This document shows positions 44,657 to 54,029 of a stretch of 64,000 nt of DNA, piece after piece. Position 1 is the first letter of the stretch; every line of letters starts with the position of its first letter. The notes under the pieces were generated by a model. That model was not told the origin of the DNA. It saw only the letters and a list, made by a program, of their open reading frames with translations, and searched no databases. Position numbers and translations under genes: made by a program. The stretch comes from Pseudomonas frederiksbergensis (lineage in GTDB: Bacteria; Pseudomonadota; Gammaproteobacteria; Pseudomonadales; Pseudomonadaceae), in NCBI RefSeq assembly GCF_017114915.1, contig NZ_JAAUOE010000009.1, forward strand, positions 114,539 through 178,538, written 5' to 3'.

Positions 44657-45946
44657 ATGTCACTCCAGAGTGCTTTTGCAATTGCGGCAAACGCCAATAA
44701 TGCCGGGCAACTCGATACCCATTTCGCGGGCACCGGCAAGACTCAAGTGTATTTCGCCGACAGTCTCTCCAGCAGGGTCAATGGCGTCGCCATTGACCAC
44801 ACCGGCCGGATACTGGTGGCAGCCAAGGTCGGCACGCCAGGTGGCAGCCGCTTTGGCTTGGCCCGCCTGCTTGAAGACGGTTCGGCGGATCTGGCATTCG
44901 GCAAACGGGGCAGCGTCATCGGGCAGTTCGCCCACGGCCACGAAGCCATGGCGGGCACGGTGCGGGTGCTGGCCAACGGGCACATTCTGGTGGCCGGCCT
45001 GCACTATGAAAATGCTCACCGTACGCTGCCCGCCCTGGCGATGTTTGATCCGCAAGGCTGCCCGGTCCAGGGTTTTGGCGACCATGGACGCTGCGTGGTG
45101 CGCCTGCCGGGTAATCTTTCCCAAGGCGCTCGCGACGCCTGGTTACCGCTGGGTGTACCGGGGAGCGAGGCCTGTGATATCTGCGTGCAGGACGACGGTC
45201 GGATCCTGCTGGTGGCCAATCATCATTTCGAACGGGCCGATCACGTCGGCATGCTGATACGGATCAACGCCGACGGTTCGCTGGACAGCACCTTCAATGG
45301 TCGCGGTTTTGTCATGGTCCGGCACTTGCTGATGAACTCCAGGCTCAACAGCCTGACGGTGCAACGCGATGGCCAAATCCTGGTGGGCGGATCGATCAAC
45401 TCTCCCGAGGAAGGTTTGCTGGCGCGTTATCACACCGATGGCCAGCTGGATGACGGTTTCTCAATGGATGGGTTCATGACCTTCAAGGTCCGGGGCCACA
45501 GTGCCCAGGTCTGCCAGATCGTCCAGCACGAAAATGGTGATTTGCATTGCTTTGGCAGCAGTCGAGACCCAATGCACTGCCTCGCCTTGAAAGTTCACAG
45601 CAATGGCCGACCGGACACCCGCTGCAAGGGTGGTCAGCCACAACTGCTGAAAATTGGTTACAGCGGCTGCCAGTGGACTGCCGCCCAGGCACAGCCGGAC
45701 GGCCGTGTGCTGACCGTCGGCGCGACGGTCGGCGGAATTAACGCCGATTTCCTACTCGCCCGGTATTTACCCGGCGGATCGCTGGATCGCAGCTTCGCCA
45801 ATGGCATGGGCTGGGTTCGCACGTGCCTGAGTCGCGGTCCGGACACCGCCACTTCATTGGCTGTGCAAGCCGACGGTTGTATCGTCGTAGGCGGCTATTC
45901 ACTGGACGGAAACTGCCGCGCAGTTGTCGCGCGTTATTATCACTAG
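44657..45946 (+). CDS. Delta-60 repeat (beta-propeller-like) protein
   Basis: Protein of 429 aa built from repeated units of about 55-60 residues, each with a pattern such as GSLDSTFNGRGFV followed by LTVQRDGQILVGG (also LDDGFSMDGFM, LDRSFANGMG, LAVQADGCIVVGG). These are delta-60 repeats, thought to form a propeller. No signal peptide at the chosen ATG 44657 (AAGGAGATGCGTGC upstream); an open frame extends further upstream, but composition there is unlike the rest. Cysteines appear in several units. Function unknown; related proteins are often cell-surface. Confidence 0.82.
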   Translation: MSLQSAFAIAANANNAGQLDTHFAGTGKTQVYFADSLSSRVNGVAIDHTGRILVAAKVGTPGGSRFGLARLLEDGSADLAFGKRGSVIGQFAHGHEAMAGTVRVLANGHILVAGLHYENAHRTLPALAMFDPQGCPVQGFGDHGRCVVRLPGNLSQGARDAWLPLGVPGSEACDICVQDDGRILLVANHHFERADHVGMLIRINADGSLDSTFNGRGFVMVRHLLMNSRLNSLTVQRDGQILVGGSINSPEEGLLARYHTDGQLDDGFSMDGFMTFKVRGHSAQVCQIVQHENGDLHCFGSSRDPMHCLALKVHSNGRPDTRCKGGQPQLLKIGYSGCQWTAAQAQPDGRVLTVGATVGGINADFLLARYLPGGSLDRSFANGMGWVRTCLSRGPDTATSLAVQADGCIVVGGYSLDGNCRAVVARYYH

Positions 45947-46010
45947 CCTGTACTTGATCTTCCCTTCCGCTTACGGCAAGTTGCGCGCTTCTTAATACAA
46001 GGAGTAGCCG

Positions 46011-47513
46011 ATGTCCGGCTCAATGGCCCAGGCCTTCGCACACAATTTTCTTGGGCATTCACCCCGCTGGTACAAAGCAAGCATTATCGGATTCCTGATG
46101 CTCAACGCACTGGTGTTGTGGACGATCGGTCCAGTGGCGGCTGGCTGGTTGTTGGTGCTGGAGTTCATCTTCACCCTGGCCATGGCACTCAAGTGTTACC
46201 CGCTGATGCCCGGCGGCTTGCTGCTGGTCGAAGCGCTGCTGCTGAAAATGACCACGCCCCAGGCGCTTTATGACGAGCTGGTGCACAACTTCCCGGTGAT
46301 CCTGCTGCTGATGTTCATGGTGGCGGGCATCTATTTCATGAAAGACCTGCTGTTATTTCTGTTCTCGCGCCTGCTGCTGGGGGTTCGCTCCAAGGCGCTG
46401 CTGGCGTTGATGTTCTGTTTCCTGTCTGCGTTTCTGTCGGCGTTTCTCGATGCATTGACCGTGACCGCAGTGATCATCAGTGCGGCCGTGGGGTTTTATT
46501 CGGTGTATCACCGCGTCGCCTCGGGCAACGACCCGCGTCAGGACAGCTCATTCGGTGATGACCAGCACTTGCCGGCATTGCACCATGCCGACCTCGAACA
46601 ATTCCGCGCTTTCCTGCGCAGCCTGCTGATGCATGGCGCGGTCGGCACGGCGTTGGGCGGTGTTTGCACGCTGGTCGGCGAGCCGCAGAACCTGTTGATC
46701 GGCCATGAGATGGGCTGGCACTTCGCCGAGTTCTTCCTGAAGATCGCCCCGGTGTCGTTGCCCGTACTGGCAGCGGGTCTGGTGACCTGCGTGCTGCTGG
46801 AGAAACTGCGCTGGTTCGGCTATGGCACGTTGCTGCCGGACAACGTGCGTGCGGTGCTGGCCAACTACGCCGCCGAAGACAACGCCGAGCGTACTTCGCG
46901 TCAGCGCGCTGCGTTGTTGGTTCAAGGGGCAGCGGCGCTGATCCTGATTGTCGCGCTGGCGTTTCACATTGCCGAAGTCGGACTGATCGGTTTGATGGTG
47001 ATCGTGCTGATTACCTCATTCACCGGCATCACCGATGAACACCGCCTCGGCACGGCCTTCAAGGACGCCATGCCGTTCACTTCGCTGCTGGTGGTGTTTT
47101 TCGCCGTGGTGGCGGTGATTCAGGATCAGCAACTGTTCAGGCCGCTGATCCAGTGGGTGCTGGCGCTGCCGGCCGACCAACAGCCGGGCATGTTATTTAT
47201 TGCCAATGGCCTGCTCTCAGCCATCAGCGACAACGTGTTCGTGGCGACCATTTACATCACCGAAGTGAAACAGGCATTCATCTCCGGCCAGATGAGCCGC
47301 GAACACTTTGAAACCCTGGCCATTGCGATCAATACCGGCACCAATCTGCCGAGCGTGGCGACGCCCAATGGTCAGGCGGCGTTCCTGTTCTTGCTGACCT
47401 CGGCGATTGCCCCGTTGATTCGTCTGTCGTACGGGCGGATGGTGTGGATGGCGCTGCCATACACCGTGGTGATGGGAGGGCTTGGCTGGTACGCCGTAAG
47501 CTATTGGCTTTGA
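46011..47513 (+). CDS. nhaB: Na+/H+ antiporter NhaB
   Basis: Inner-membrane protein of 500 aa with about twelve hydrophobic segments, matching NhaB in length and sequence ([18 protein letters not shown] near the start; [35 protein letters not shown] with the conserved acidic residue; [20 protein letters not shown]). It exports sodium in exchange for protons, for pH and salt tolerance. The start ATG follows AAGGAG. Stand-alone gene, followed by a REPIN. Confidence 0.96.
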   Translation: MSGSMAQAFAHNFLGHSPRWYKASIIGFLMLNALVLWTIGPVAAGWLLVLEFIFTLAMALKCYPLMPGGLLLVEALLLKMTTPQALYDELVHNFPVILLLMFMVAGIYFMKDLLLFLFSRLLLGVRSKALLALMFCFLSAFLSAFLDALTVTAVIISAAVGFYSVYHRVASGNDPRQDSSFGDDQHLPALHHADLEQFRAFLRSLLMHGAVGTALGGVCTLVGEPQNLLIGHEMGWHFAEFFLKIAPVSLPVLAAGLVTCVLLEKLRWFGYGTLLPDNVRAVLANYAAEDNAERTSRQRAALLVQGAAALILIVALAFHIAEVGLIGLMVIVLITSFTGITDEHRLGTAFKDAMPFTSLLVVFFAVVAVIQDQQLFRPLIQWVLALPADQQPGMLFIANGLLSAISDNVFVATIYITEVKQAFISGQMSREHFETLAIAINTGTNLPSVATPNGQAAFLFLLTSAIAPLIRLSYGRMVWMALPYTVVMGGLGWYAVSYWL

Positions 47514-47530
47514 GGTGGCAGGTCTGACGC

Positions 47531-47596
47531 CTTCGCGGGCAAGCCTCGCTCCTACGGAATGTGTAAAACCTGTAGGAGCGAGGCTTGCCCGCGAAG
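47531..47596. repeat. REPIN variant
   Basis: CTTCGCGGGCAAGCCTCGCT faces AGCGAGGCTTGCCCGCGAAG over a 20-bp spacer. The stem has TCG/CGA where the 36744 copy has CCG/CGG, with compensating changes in both arms. Confidence 0.85.
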
Positions 47597-47610
47597 AACG
47601 ATAACGCGGT

Positions 47611-48435
47611 TCAGACTGAACTCAGGATGTATCGCTCGATCGCCTGGGCCGCGCCATCTTCGGTGTTGGCCCCGGTCACCAGGTCGGCCTGACACTTCAC
47701 CGCCTCTTCCGCCTGCCCCATGGCGATCGACAACCCGGCACGATGAAACATTGCCGGGTCATTGCCGCCGTCGCCCATCGCGGCGGTGTGTTCCAGCGAC
47801 ACGCCAAGAAACTCGGCCAGTGTCGCCAGGGCTGCCCCCTTGTTGGCCTGCATCGCAGTCACGTCCAGATAGACCGGTTGCGAACGCGACACCTGCGCTT
47901 GGCCTTCGACCTTGGCCAGCAACCGCGCTTCCAGCTCGATCAACAATTCGGTGTTGTTGCTGGCGGCGACGATCTTGTCGATGTGTGCCAGGCAAGGCTC
48001 AAAACTCTCGACCGCCACCGGCGGATACCCCAGGCCATGCTGCTCTCGCGGGACCATCGGGCCGTACGGATCCTTCAATAGCCAGTCACCACCGCTGAAC
48101 ACCCAGACTTCAATGTCCGGCTGATCGGTAAACAGCGCCAGCGCCGTCAGCGCCGCAGTTGCCGGCAAATAATGCGCGACCAGCAAACTGCCGTCCGGGT
48201 TGACGATCGTGCCGCCATTGAACGCCGCCGTTGGCAGATCGACGCCCAGAGCTTGGATCTGCTGCAACATGGCTTTGGGCGGACGCCCGGTGGCCAGGCT
48301 GAAGAGCACGCCAGCCTCGCGCAAGGCGCCGACCGCTTCAATCGTGCGCTGACTGAGACTGTGATCGGGCAACAACAAGGTGCCGTCCATATCACTGAGC
48401 AGAAAACGGATGGGCTGTTGCGTGACGTCACTCAT
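47611..48435 (-). CDS. HAD-superfamily phosphatase, Cof type
   Basis: Protein of 274 aa. Motif I is LLSDMDGTLLLPDH (Asp nucleophile and acid), SLATGRPPKA gives motif II, and MGDGGNDPAMF gives motif IV, with a C2-type cap between about 85 and 190. Cof-type phosphatases hydrolyse sugar phosphates and similar. Its ATG overlaps the zwf stop by four bases, so it is the third gene of the gntZ-zwfB unit and may clear a sugar phosphate related to the pentose pathway. Confidence 0.9.
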   Translation of the reverse strand: MSDVTQQPIRFLLSDMDGTLLLPDHSLSQRTIEAVGALREAGVLFSLATGRPPKAMLQQIQALGVDLPTAAFNGGTIVNPDGSLLVAHYLPATAALTALALFTDQPDIEVWVFSGGDWLLKDPYGPMVPREQHGLGYPPVAVESFEPCLAHIDKIVAASNNTELLIELEARLLAKVEGQAQVSRSQPVYLDVTAMQANKGAALATLAEFLGVSLEHTAAMGDGGNDPAMFHRAGLSIAMGQAEEAVKCQADLVTGANTEDGAAQAIERYILSSV

Positions 48436-49955
48436 CCGAGGCTGTGCCAGACGCGACCGTCGCGGGTCAGCAGCTCGTCAGCGGTCTGTGGCCCGTCTTC
48501 GCCGGCCGCATAGCTCTGCACGGTTGCGTCCTGCTGCCAGGCGTCGAGGAACGGCTGCACGGCGCGCCAGCCGTTCTCGATGTTGTCGGCCCGCTGGAAC
48601 AGCGTCTGATCGCCGGTCAGGCAATCGTAGATCAAGGTTTCGTAGCCGGTGGACGGCTGCATTTCAAAGAAATCCTTGTAGGCAAAGCCCAGCTCGATAT
48701 TGGCCATGTTCAACGCCGGCCCCGGCCGCTTGGCCAGCAGGTCGAACCACATGCCTTCGTTGGGCTGGATCTGGATCCGCAGATAGGTCGGCTGCAACTC
48801 CTCGACCTCGGTATCGCGGAATTGCGCATACGGCGCCGGCTTGAAGCAAATGACGATCTCGGTGTCGCGCACGCTCATGCGCTTGCCAGTACGCAGGTAG
48901 AACGGCACGCCGACCCAGCGCCAGTTGTCGATCATCACTTTGAGCGCGACATAGGTTTCGGTGGTGCTGTCGGGCGCCACGTTGGTTTCCTGGCGATAAC
49001 CGGGCAGTGGATTGCCATCGATCTCCCCGGCGGTGTATTGGCCCCGCACCGAGTTGGCGCGCGCCTCTTCGGTTGACCAGGGGCGAATCGCGCCAATGAC
49101 TTTGGCCTTCTCGCCGCGTACCGCGTCGGCGCCAAAAGCAGCCGGTGGTTCCATGGCCACCATCGCCAACAATTGGAACAGGTGATTGGGCACCATGTCC
49201 CGCAGGGCGCCGGTGACCTCATAAAAACTGCCACGGGTTTCCACGCCGACGGTTTCGGCGGCGGTGATTTGTACGTGGTCGATGTAATGGTTGTTCCAGA
49301 AGGCTTCGAACAGGCTGTTGGAGAACCGGCTGACCAGAATGTTCTGCACGGTTTCCTTGCCCAGATAGTGATCGATCCGGTAGATCTGCTTTTCCGTCAT
49401 CACTTTGAGCAAGCACGCGTTCAAGGCTTCGGCGGTGTACAGATCGGAGCCGAAAGGTTTTTCGATCACCACCCTTCTGAAGGCTTCAGGGGTTTCTTGC
49501 AGCAATCCGGCAGCGCCGAGACGCCGCACCACTTCGCTGAAAAAGCGCGGTGCGGTGGCCAGGTAGAAAACGGCGTTGCCGGTGCCGCTGGCGGTGATTT
49601 TCGCCGCCAGCGCTTCATAGGTGCGTTCATCCAGGAAGTCGCCCTGGACATAGCTGATGTGTTTGGCCAGTGTGGCCCACAACACCGGATCAAGGGCGTG
49701 ATCGCCCTTGCCGACCTTGGCCGCCACTTCCGCCCGAATGAAATCTTCGAGTTTTTTGGCGAAGGCCTCGTCGCTGATGGCGTTGTGATCGACGCCGATG
49801 ATCCGCAGTCCATTCCCCAGCAAACCGTCACGACTCAGGTTGTACAGCGCCGGCATCAGCAGGCGCTTGACCAGATCGCCATGGGCGCCGAACAGAAACA
49901 GCGTGGTGGGCGGCGCGGGTTCTGCCTTGGATTTCCTGCGGATCACATGGGTCAT
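48432..49955 (-). CDS. zwfB: Glucose-6-phosphate 1-dehydrogenase (ZwfB-type isoform)
   Basis: Protein of 507 aa. The nucleotide-binding loop is GAHGDLVKR (23-31) and the active-site motif RIDHYLGKE (193-201). It converts glucose 6-phosphate to 6-phosphogluconolactone. The usual loop is GASGDLxxR; Ser is replaced by His here. Pseudomonads carry several Zwf isoforms; the one next to gntZ is called ZwfB in P. putida. The start overlaps the gntZ stop (ATGA), indicating translational coupling to 6-phosphogluconate dehydrogenase. Confidence 0.93.
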   Translation of the reverse strand: MTHVIRRKSKAEPAPPTTLFLFGAHGDLVKRLLMPALYNLSRDGLLGNGLRIIGVDHNAISDEAFAKKLEDFIRAEVAAKVGKGDHALDPVLWATLAKHISYVQGDFLDERTYEALAAKITASGTGNAVFYLATAPRFFSEVVRRLGAAGLLQETPEAFRRVVIEKPFGSDLYTAEALNACLLKVMTEKQIYRIDHYLGKETVQNILVSRFSNSLFEAFWNNHYIDHVQITAAETVGVETRGSFYEVTGALRDMVPNHLFQLLAMVAMEPPAAFGADAVRGEKAKVIGAIRPWSTEEARANSVRGQYTAGEIDGNPLPGYRQETNVAPDSTTETYVALKVMIDNWRWVGVPFYLRTGKRMSVRDTEIVICFKPAPYAQFRDTEVEELQPTYLRIQIQPNEGMWFDLLAKRPGPALNMANIELGFAYKDFFEMQPSTGYETLIYDCLTGDQTLFQRADNIENGWRAVQPFLDAWQQDATVQSYAAGEDGPQTADELLTRDGRVWHSLG

Positions 49956-50932
49956 TTTTTCGGAGTCTCCACGTGGCCGCCGAAGCCGAAGCGCTGGGCC
50001 GAGAGAATCTTGTCGCCAAAGGTGCCTTGCCCACGCGAACGGTAGCGGGAGAACAGCGAGTTCGACAGCACCGGTACGGGCACCGATTGTTCCATGGCGG
50101 CTTCGATGGTCCAGCGACCTTCACCGCTGTCAGCCACCGACCCGGAGTAACCGTCGAGTTTCGGGTCGCTGGCCAGGGCGTCGGCGGTCAGGTCGAGCAG
50201 CCAGGACGAGACCACGCTGCCACGACGCCAGACTTCGGCGATGTCGGCCACGTTCAGATCGAAGCGCTGATCCTCTGGCAGGCTTTCGCTGGCCTTGGTC
50301 TTGAGGATGTCGAAGCCTTCGGCGAAGGCCTGCATCATGCCGTACTCGATGCCGTTATGGATCATCTTCACAAAGTGCCCGGCGCCTGCGGGGCCGGCGT
50401 GGATGTAACCGCGCTCGGCGCGATCGTCGTCGGACCGGCGATCCTTGGTGCGCGGGATGTCGCCCAGGCCCGGGGCCAGGGTTTCGAACAGCGGGTCGAG
50501 ACGCTTAACAGTCTCGGCATCGCCGCCGATCATCATGCAATAGCCACGTTCCAGGCCCCAGACGCCGCCAGAGGTGCCTACGTCAATGTAATGCAGGCCT
50601 TTTTCCGACAGGGTCTTGGCCCGGCGGATGTCATCCTTATAGAAGGTGTTGCCGCCGTCGATGATGGTATCGCCCGCTTCAAGCAAGGTACTCAGGGTGT
50701 CGATGGTGTCTTCGGTCGGTGCGCCGGCGGGCAGCATGACCCACACCGCGCGTGGCTTGGCCAGGCCAGCGACCAGGGCTGGCAAGTCGGAGACACCGGT
50801 GGCGCCTTCTTCAACCAGGGTGTCGACAAAGGCGGTATTGCGGTCGTAAACAACGGTGGTATGCCCGTTGAGCATCAGGCGCCGCGCAATATTACCGCCC
50901 ATGCGGCCCAGTCCAATAATCCCGAGTTGCAT
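49952..50932 (-). CDS. gntZ: 6-phosphogluconate dehydrogenase, decarboxylating (short form)
   Basis: Protein of 326 aa. N-terminal Rossmann motif [16 protein letters not shown] (4-19). Catalytic-region motifs [19 protein letters not shown] and [20 protein letters not shown] contain the Lys that assists decarboxylation. The short, often NAD-preferring class (about 300-330 aa) lacks the extra C-terminal domain of Gnd. It oxidises 6-phosphogluconate to ribulose 5-phosphate. An in-frame extension upstream of ATG 50932 has no support. First gene of the unit gntZ-zwfB-HAD. Confidence 0.93.
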   Translation of the reverse strand: MQLGIIGLGRMGGNIARRLMLNGHTTVVYDRNTAFVDTLVEEGATGVSDLPALVAGLAKPRAVWVMLPAGAPTEDTIDTLSTLLEAGDTIIDGGNTFYKDDIRRAKTLSEKGLHYIDVGTSGGVWGLERGYCMMIGGDAETVKRLDPLFETLAPGLGDIPRTKDRRSDDDRAERGYIHAGPAGAGHFVKMIHNGIEYGMMQAFAEGFDILKTKASESLPEDQRFDLNVADIAEVWRRGSVVSSWLLDLTADALASDPKLDGYSGSVADSGEGRWTIEAAMEQSVPVPVLSNSLFSRYRSRGQGTFGDKILSAQRFGFGGHVETPKK

Positions 50933-51141
50933 GTGCTGATGCTCCCTACTACAAATAAAGTGTGTCAAAGGTTATAGCCCAACGCGACTCATGAGGGTTA
51001 GTCCAGAGCGGCGGGATGAAGTTTCCGGGCATTGTGCCCGATCCAGACTGATAACGTCGGCAATCGTGCCGAAGACACAACGACCATGAAAAATAAAAAA
51101 GTTCCCTTCAGGGGTAAAAGAAATCAAAATTGGCGCCGATA

Positions 51142-51176
51142 GTAAGTGAGCACCCCGATTTCGGGAGCCGACTTAC
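51142..51176. promoter_or_regulatory. Two-tier stem-loop upstream of the 60-aa gene
   Basis: GTAAGT (51142-51147) pairs with ACTTAC (51171-51176), and inside it CCCG-ATTT-CGGG forms a second stem. It lies 30 bp before the next ATG and could be an RNA element. Not assigned to a known family. Confidence 0.4.
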
Positions 51177-51205
51177 AGTTGATACCGCCATTTGCGAGGT
51201 GAGCA

Positions 51206-51388
51206 ATGGGCACCGTACACACAGCACTGCCAGCACAAACCCTTTACGTCACGATCCGTCGCGACGAACTGCGCCAATTGAAAGACGAGCGTGACCAGTT
51301 GAAGCGGGAAGTCGCGCAATTGCGCCTGCTGACCCAAGGCAATCAGGTTCAGCCCTTGCCCGTCACCCAACGCACTCCCCACGCCTGA
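51206..51388 (+). CDS. Small coiled-coil protein
   Basis: Protein of 60 aa with ATG 51206 preceded by GCGAGGTGAGCA. Its middle is a strongly amphipathic charged helix, VTIRRDELRQLKDERDQLKR, with a leucine-zipper-like spacing (Leu every seven), and a Pro/Gln-rich tail. No signal peptide. Function unknown. It lies 198 bp ahead of cptA in the same direction; it might be co-transcribed. Confidence 0.6.
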   Translation: MGTVHTALPAQTLYVTIRRDELRQLKDERDQLKREVAQLRLLTQGNQVQPLPVTQRTPHA

Positions 51389-51586
51389 CATCCTCATTTG
51401 TATCGGAAACGGCCGCCGCTGTTTCCGACTCGCTGCAACCCTGCCAGCCTTGGCAACTCACAAAGTTTTCACATCGGCTTGTTGATACTCCGGTTCATTG
51501 TGGCCGCTCGGTATCCGCGCGGCGTCCGTTCGTCTGCGACAGGGAACGTGCCGACGGCCGAAGTAATCATCAGGCTGGAGTGCTGA

Positions 51587-53332
51587 ATGGCTTTGTTTAA
51601 ACGCAGCAAAACGTCTGCGACAGGTTTTGATTGGGCAGGATTTCTCTGGTTATTTCTGTTCTTCTGGTATTTTTCGGGCATCACCCAACTGCTGATTCAA
51701 CTGACGGGCACTTCCGGTTTTACCGGTTTCCGCCAGGCCTTTGTAATGAGCGCCGTCTGGCTCGCGCCGATGCTACTGTTCCCCAGACAAACCCGTGTGA
51801 TGGCCGCACTGATCGGCGTGGTGCTGTGGGCCTGTTCGATGGCCAGCCTGGGATATTTCTTCATTTATCAGCAGGAATTTTCCCAGAGCGTCATCTTCAT
51901 CATGTTCGAATCGAACGTGTCTGAAGCCGGCGAGTACATGACCCAGTATTTTGCCTGGTGGATGGTGCTGGCCTTTCTCGCGCACACTGCTTTCGCATAT
52001 TTCCTGTGGACCCGCTTGCGCCCGGTACACCTGCCGCGTGGCCAGGCGCTGGTCGCGGCGACGGCGATTCTGCTGGCCGTGGTCGGTTACCCATTGATCA
52101 AGCAGACCGCACGCACCGGCAGCCTGGCCGGTGGCTTCGAGAAATTCGAAACCCGCATCGAGCCCGCGGTGCCTTGGCAGATGGCCGTGGCCTATCACCG
52201 TTACCTCGACACCCTGGCCGGCATGCAAGACATGCTCGACAGCGCCAGTAAGATCCCGCCGCTGAAGAACCTCACCGATTCGATGGCCAATCAGCCGGCG
52301 ACCCTGGTGCTGGTGATCGGCGAGTCCACCAACCGTCAGCGCATGAGCCTGTACGGCTACCCTCGGGAAACCACCCCGGAACTGGACAAGCTCAAGGACC
52401 AACTGGCGGTTTTCGATAACGTGATTACGCCACGCCCCTACACCATCGAAGCGTTGCAGCAGGTGCTGACCTTCGCCGATGAAGAAAACCCGGACCTCTA
52501 CCTGACGACGCCGTCATTGGTCAGCATGATGAAACAGGCCGGTTACAAGACTTTCTGGATCACCAACCAGCAGACCATGACCAAGCGCAACACCATGCTC
52601 ACGACCTTCTCCGAGCAGGCCGACGAGCAGGTGTACCTGAACAACAACCGCAACCAGAACGCCGCCCAGTACGATGGCGATGTGATCGAACCGTTCAACA
52701 AGGCACTGGCCGATACGGCGCCACGCAAGCTGATCGTCGTGCATTTGCTCGGCACGCACATGAGCTACCAGTACCGTTACCCGCCGACGTTCAACAAGTT
52801 CACCGACCGCAAAGGGGTGCCGGATGGCGTGCGTGACGATCAGGTGCCAACGTACAACAGCTATGACAACGCGGTGTTGTACAACGACTTCGTGGTCTCG
52901 AGCCTGATCAAGGACTACGCCAGGACTGATCCGAACGGCTTCCTGCTGTACCTCTCCGACCACGGCGAAGACGTCTTCGACTCCTCGGGCCACAACACCC
53001 TGGGCCGCAACGAGAACAAGCCGACCGCGCCGATGTACACCATTCCGTTCATGGCCTGGGCTTCGCCGAAATGGCGCGAAACCCATGACTGGAGTTTTGC
53101 CGAGGATCTTGGACGGCCATACAGCAGTTCTCAGCTGATTCATACTTGGGCGGATCTGGCCGGCCTGAGCTTCGATGAACTGGACCGCAGCAAAAGCCTG
53201 GTCAGCGACAGCTTCAAGCCTCGGCCATTGATGATCGGCAACCCTTATGAGCGTCAGCAACGGCCGCTGATCGACTTCAGCCTGATGAAACCCAAGGGTG
53301 CGCCCGTCACTCCGGCAGTCGTTCAACAGTAG
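51587..53332 (+). CDS. cptA: Phosphoethanolamine transferase, CptA/EptA family
   Basis: Protein of 581 aa. An N-terminal membrane domain with about five helices (residues 15-180) is followed by a sulfatase-fold periplasmic domain from about 235. The catalytic Thr is in VIGESTNRQRMSLYGYPRET. Metal ligands are visible in LYLSDHGEDVFDSSGHN. The enzyme transfers phosphoethanolamine from phosphatidylethanolamine to lipopolysaccharide core or a related acceptor. CptA rather than EptA is chosen because of the extended membrane domain; the acceptor is unverified. Its TAG stop is formed by the first bases of a REPIN. Confidence 0.88.
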   Translation: MALFKRSKTSATGFDWAGFLWLFLFFWYFSGITQLLIQLTGTSGFTGFRQAFVMSAVWLAPMLLFPRQTRVMAALIGVVLWACSMASLGYFFIYQQEFSQSVIFIMFESNVSEAGEYMTQYFAWWMVLAFLAHTAFAYFLWTRLRPVHLPRGQALVAATAILLAVVGYPLIKQTARTGSLAGGFEKFETRIEPAVPWQMAVAYHRYLDTLAGMQDMLDSASKIPPLKNLTDSMANQPATLVLVIGESTNRQRMSLYGYPRETTPELDKLKDQLAVFDNVITPRPYTIEALQQVLTFADEENPDLYLTTPSLVSMMKQAGYKTFWITNQQTMTKRNTMLTTFSEQADEQVYLNNNRNQNAAQYDGDVIEPFNKALADTAPRKLIVVHLLGTHMSYQYRYPPTFNKFTDRKGVPDGVRDDQVPTYNSYDNAVLYNDFVVSSLIKDYARTDPNGFLLYLSDHGEDVFDSSGHNTLGRNENKPTAPMYTIPFMAWASPKWRETHDWSFAEDLGRPYSSSQLIHTWADLAGLSFDELDRSKSLVSDSFKPRPLMIGNPYERQQRPLIDFSLMKPKGAPVTPAVVQQ

Positions 53333-53415
53333 GAGCGGGCTTGCCCGCGAAGGCGTCGGCCCAGTCAACATTGATGTTGCCTGACACACCGCTTTCGCGG
53401 GCAAGCCCGCTCCTA
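53329..53415. repeat. REPIN (about 87 bp)
   Basis: Begins GTAGGAGCGGGCTTGCCCGC, inverted at the right end as GCGGGCAAGCCCGCTCCTAC. The spacer CAGTCAACATTGATGTTGCC is close to that of 36744-36833. It overlaps the stop codon of cptA. Confidence 0.9.
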
Positions 53416-53435
53416 CAGGGATTGCGCAGGGAGGA

Positions 53436-53927
53436 TTAAAGCGCCTTGGTCCAGAACAGCATCCGACCGTGCGCCGGGTCGAACATGCCAGGCGAAAAGC
53501 CGAATTTGCCATAAGACGCCTGAGCCACTGAATTGCCTTCCAATACTTCCAGGGTGATTTTGCAGCAACCGCGCTGACGTGCGATGTCCTCGACTTTGCG
53601 CAGCATTTTCTGGCTCAGTCCCAACCCGCGAAACTTCGCTACCACCGACACATCGTGCACGTTGACCAGCGGCCGGCAGGCAAAGGTCGAAAAGCCTTCG
53701 AAGCAATTGACCAGCCCCGCCGGCTCGCCGCCGACAAATGCCAGAACGCTGAAAGCATGGGGACGTTTGGCCAGTTCCCTTGGCAGTTGTTGCAACACAT
53801 CGGCGGGTAAAGGGTGACCGACACCCATCGGGTCTTCAGCGTAGTGGTTCAACACCAGGCCAATCGCCTCGGCATGTATCGGGTTCGAGTAGCTGGCCTG
53901 AAGCACAAGAATTTCTGCGGATTCCAT
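53436..53927 (-). CDS. GNAT-family N-acetyltransferase
   Basis: Protein of 163 aa. Acetyl-CoA-binding region VVAKFRGLGLSQKMLRKVED and the later CKITLEVLEGNSVAQASYGKFGF are the usual GNAT motifs. The ATG at 53927 has GAGGGTGGAA just upstream; an in-frame TTG four codons earlier is less likely. Soluble cytoplasmic enzyme. Substrate not predictable. It stands alone, convergent with cptA. Confidence 0.85.
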   Translation of the reverse strand: MESAEILVLQASYSNPIHAEAIGLVLNHYAEDPMGVGHPLPADVLQQLPRELAKRPHAFSVLAFVGGEPAGLVNCFEGFSTFACRPLVNVHDVSVVAKFRGLGLSQKMLRKVEDIARQRGCCKITLEVLEGNSVAQASYGKFGFSPGMFDPAHGRMLFWTKAL

Positions 53928-54029
53928 TTCCACCCTCAATCACACAAGTTGCCCCAGTTCGCCTCATGCGCACTGAAAAGGTCCAGCGACATTAGCGCGA
54001 GCGCCGGGGTGTCGACAACCTCCCGGACA

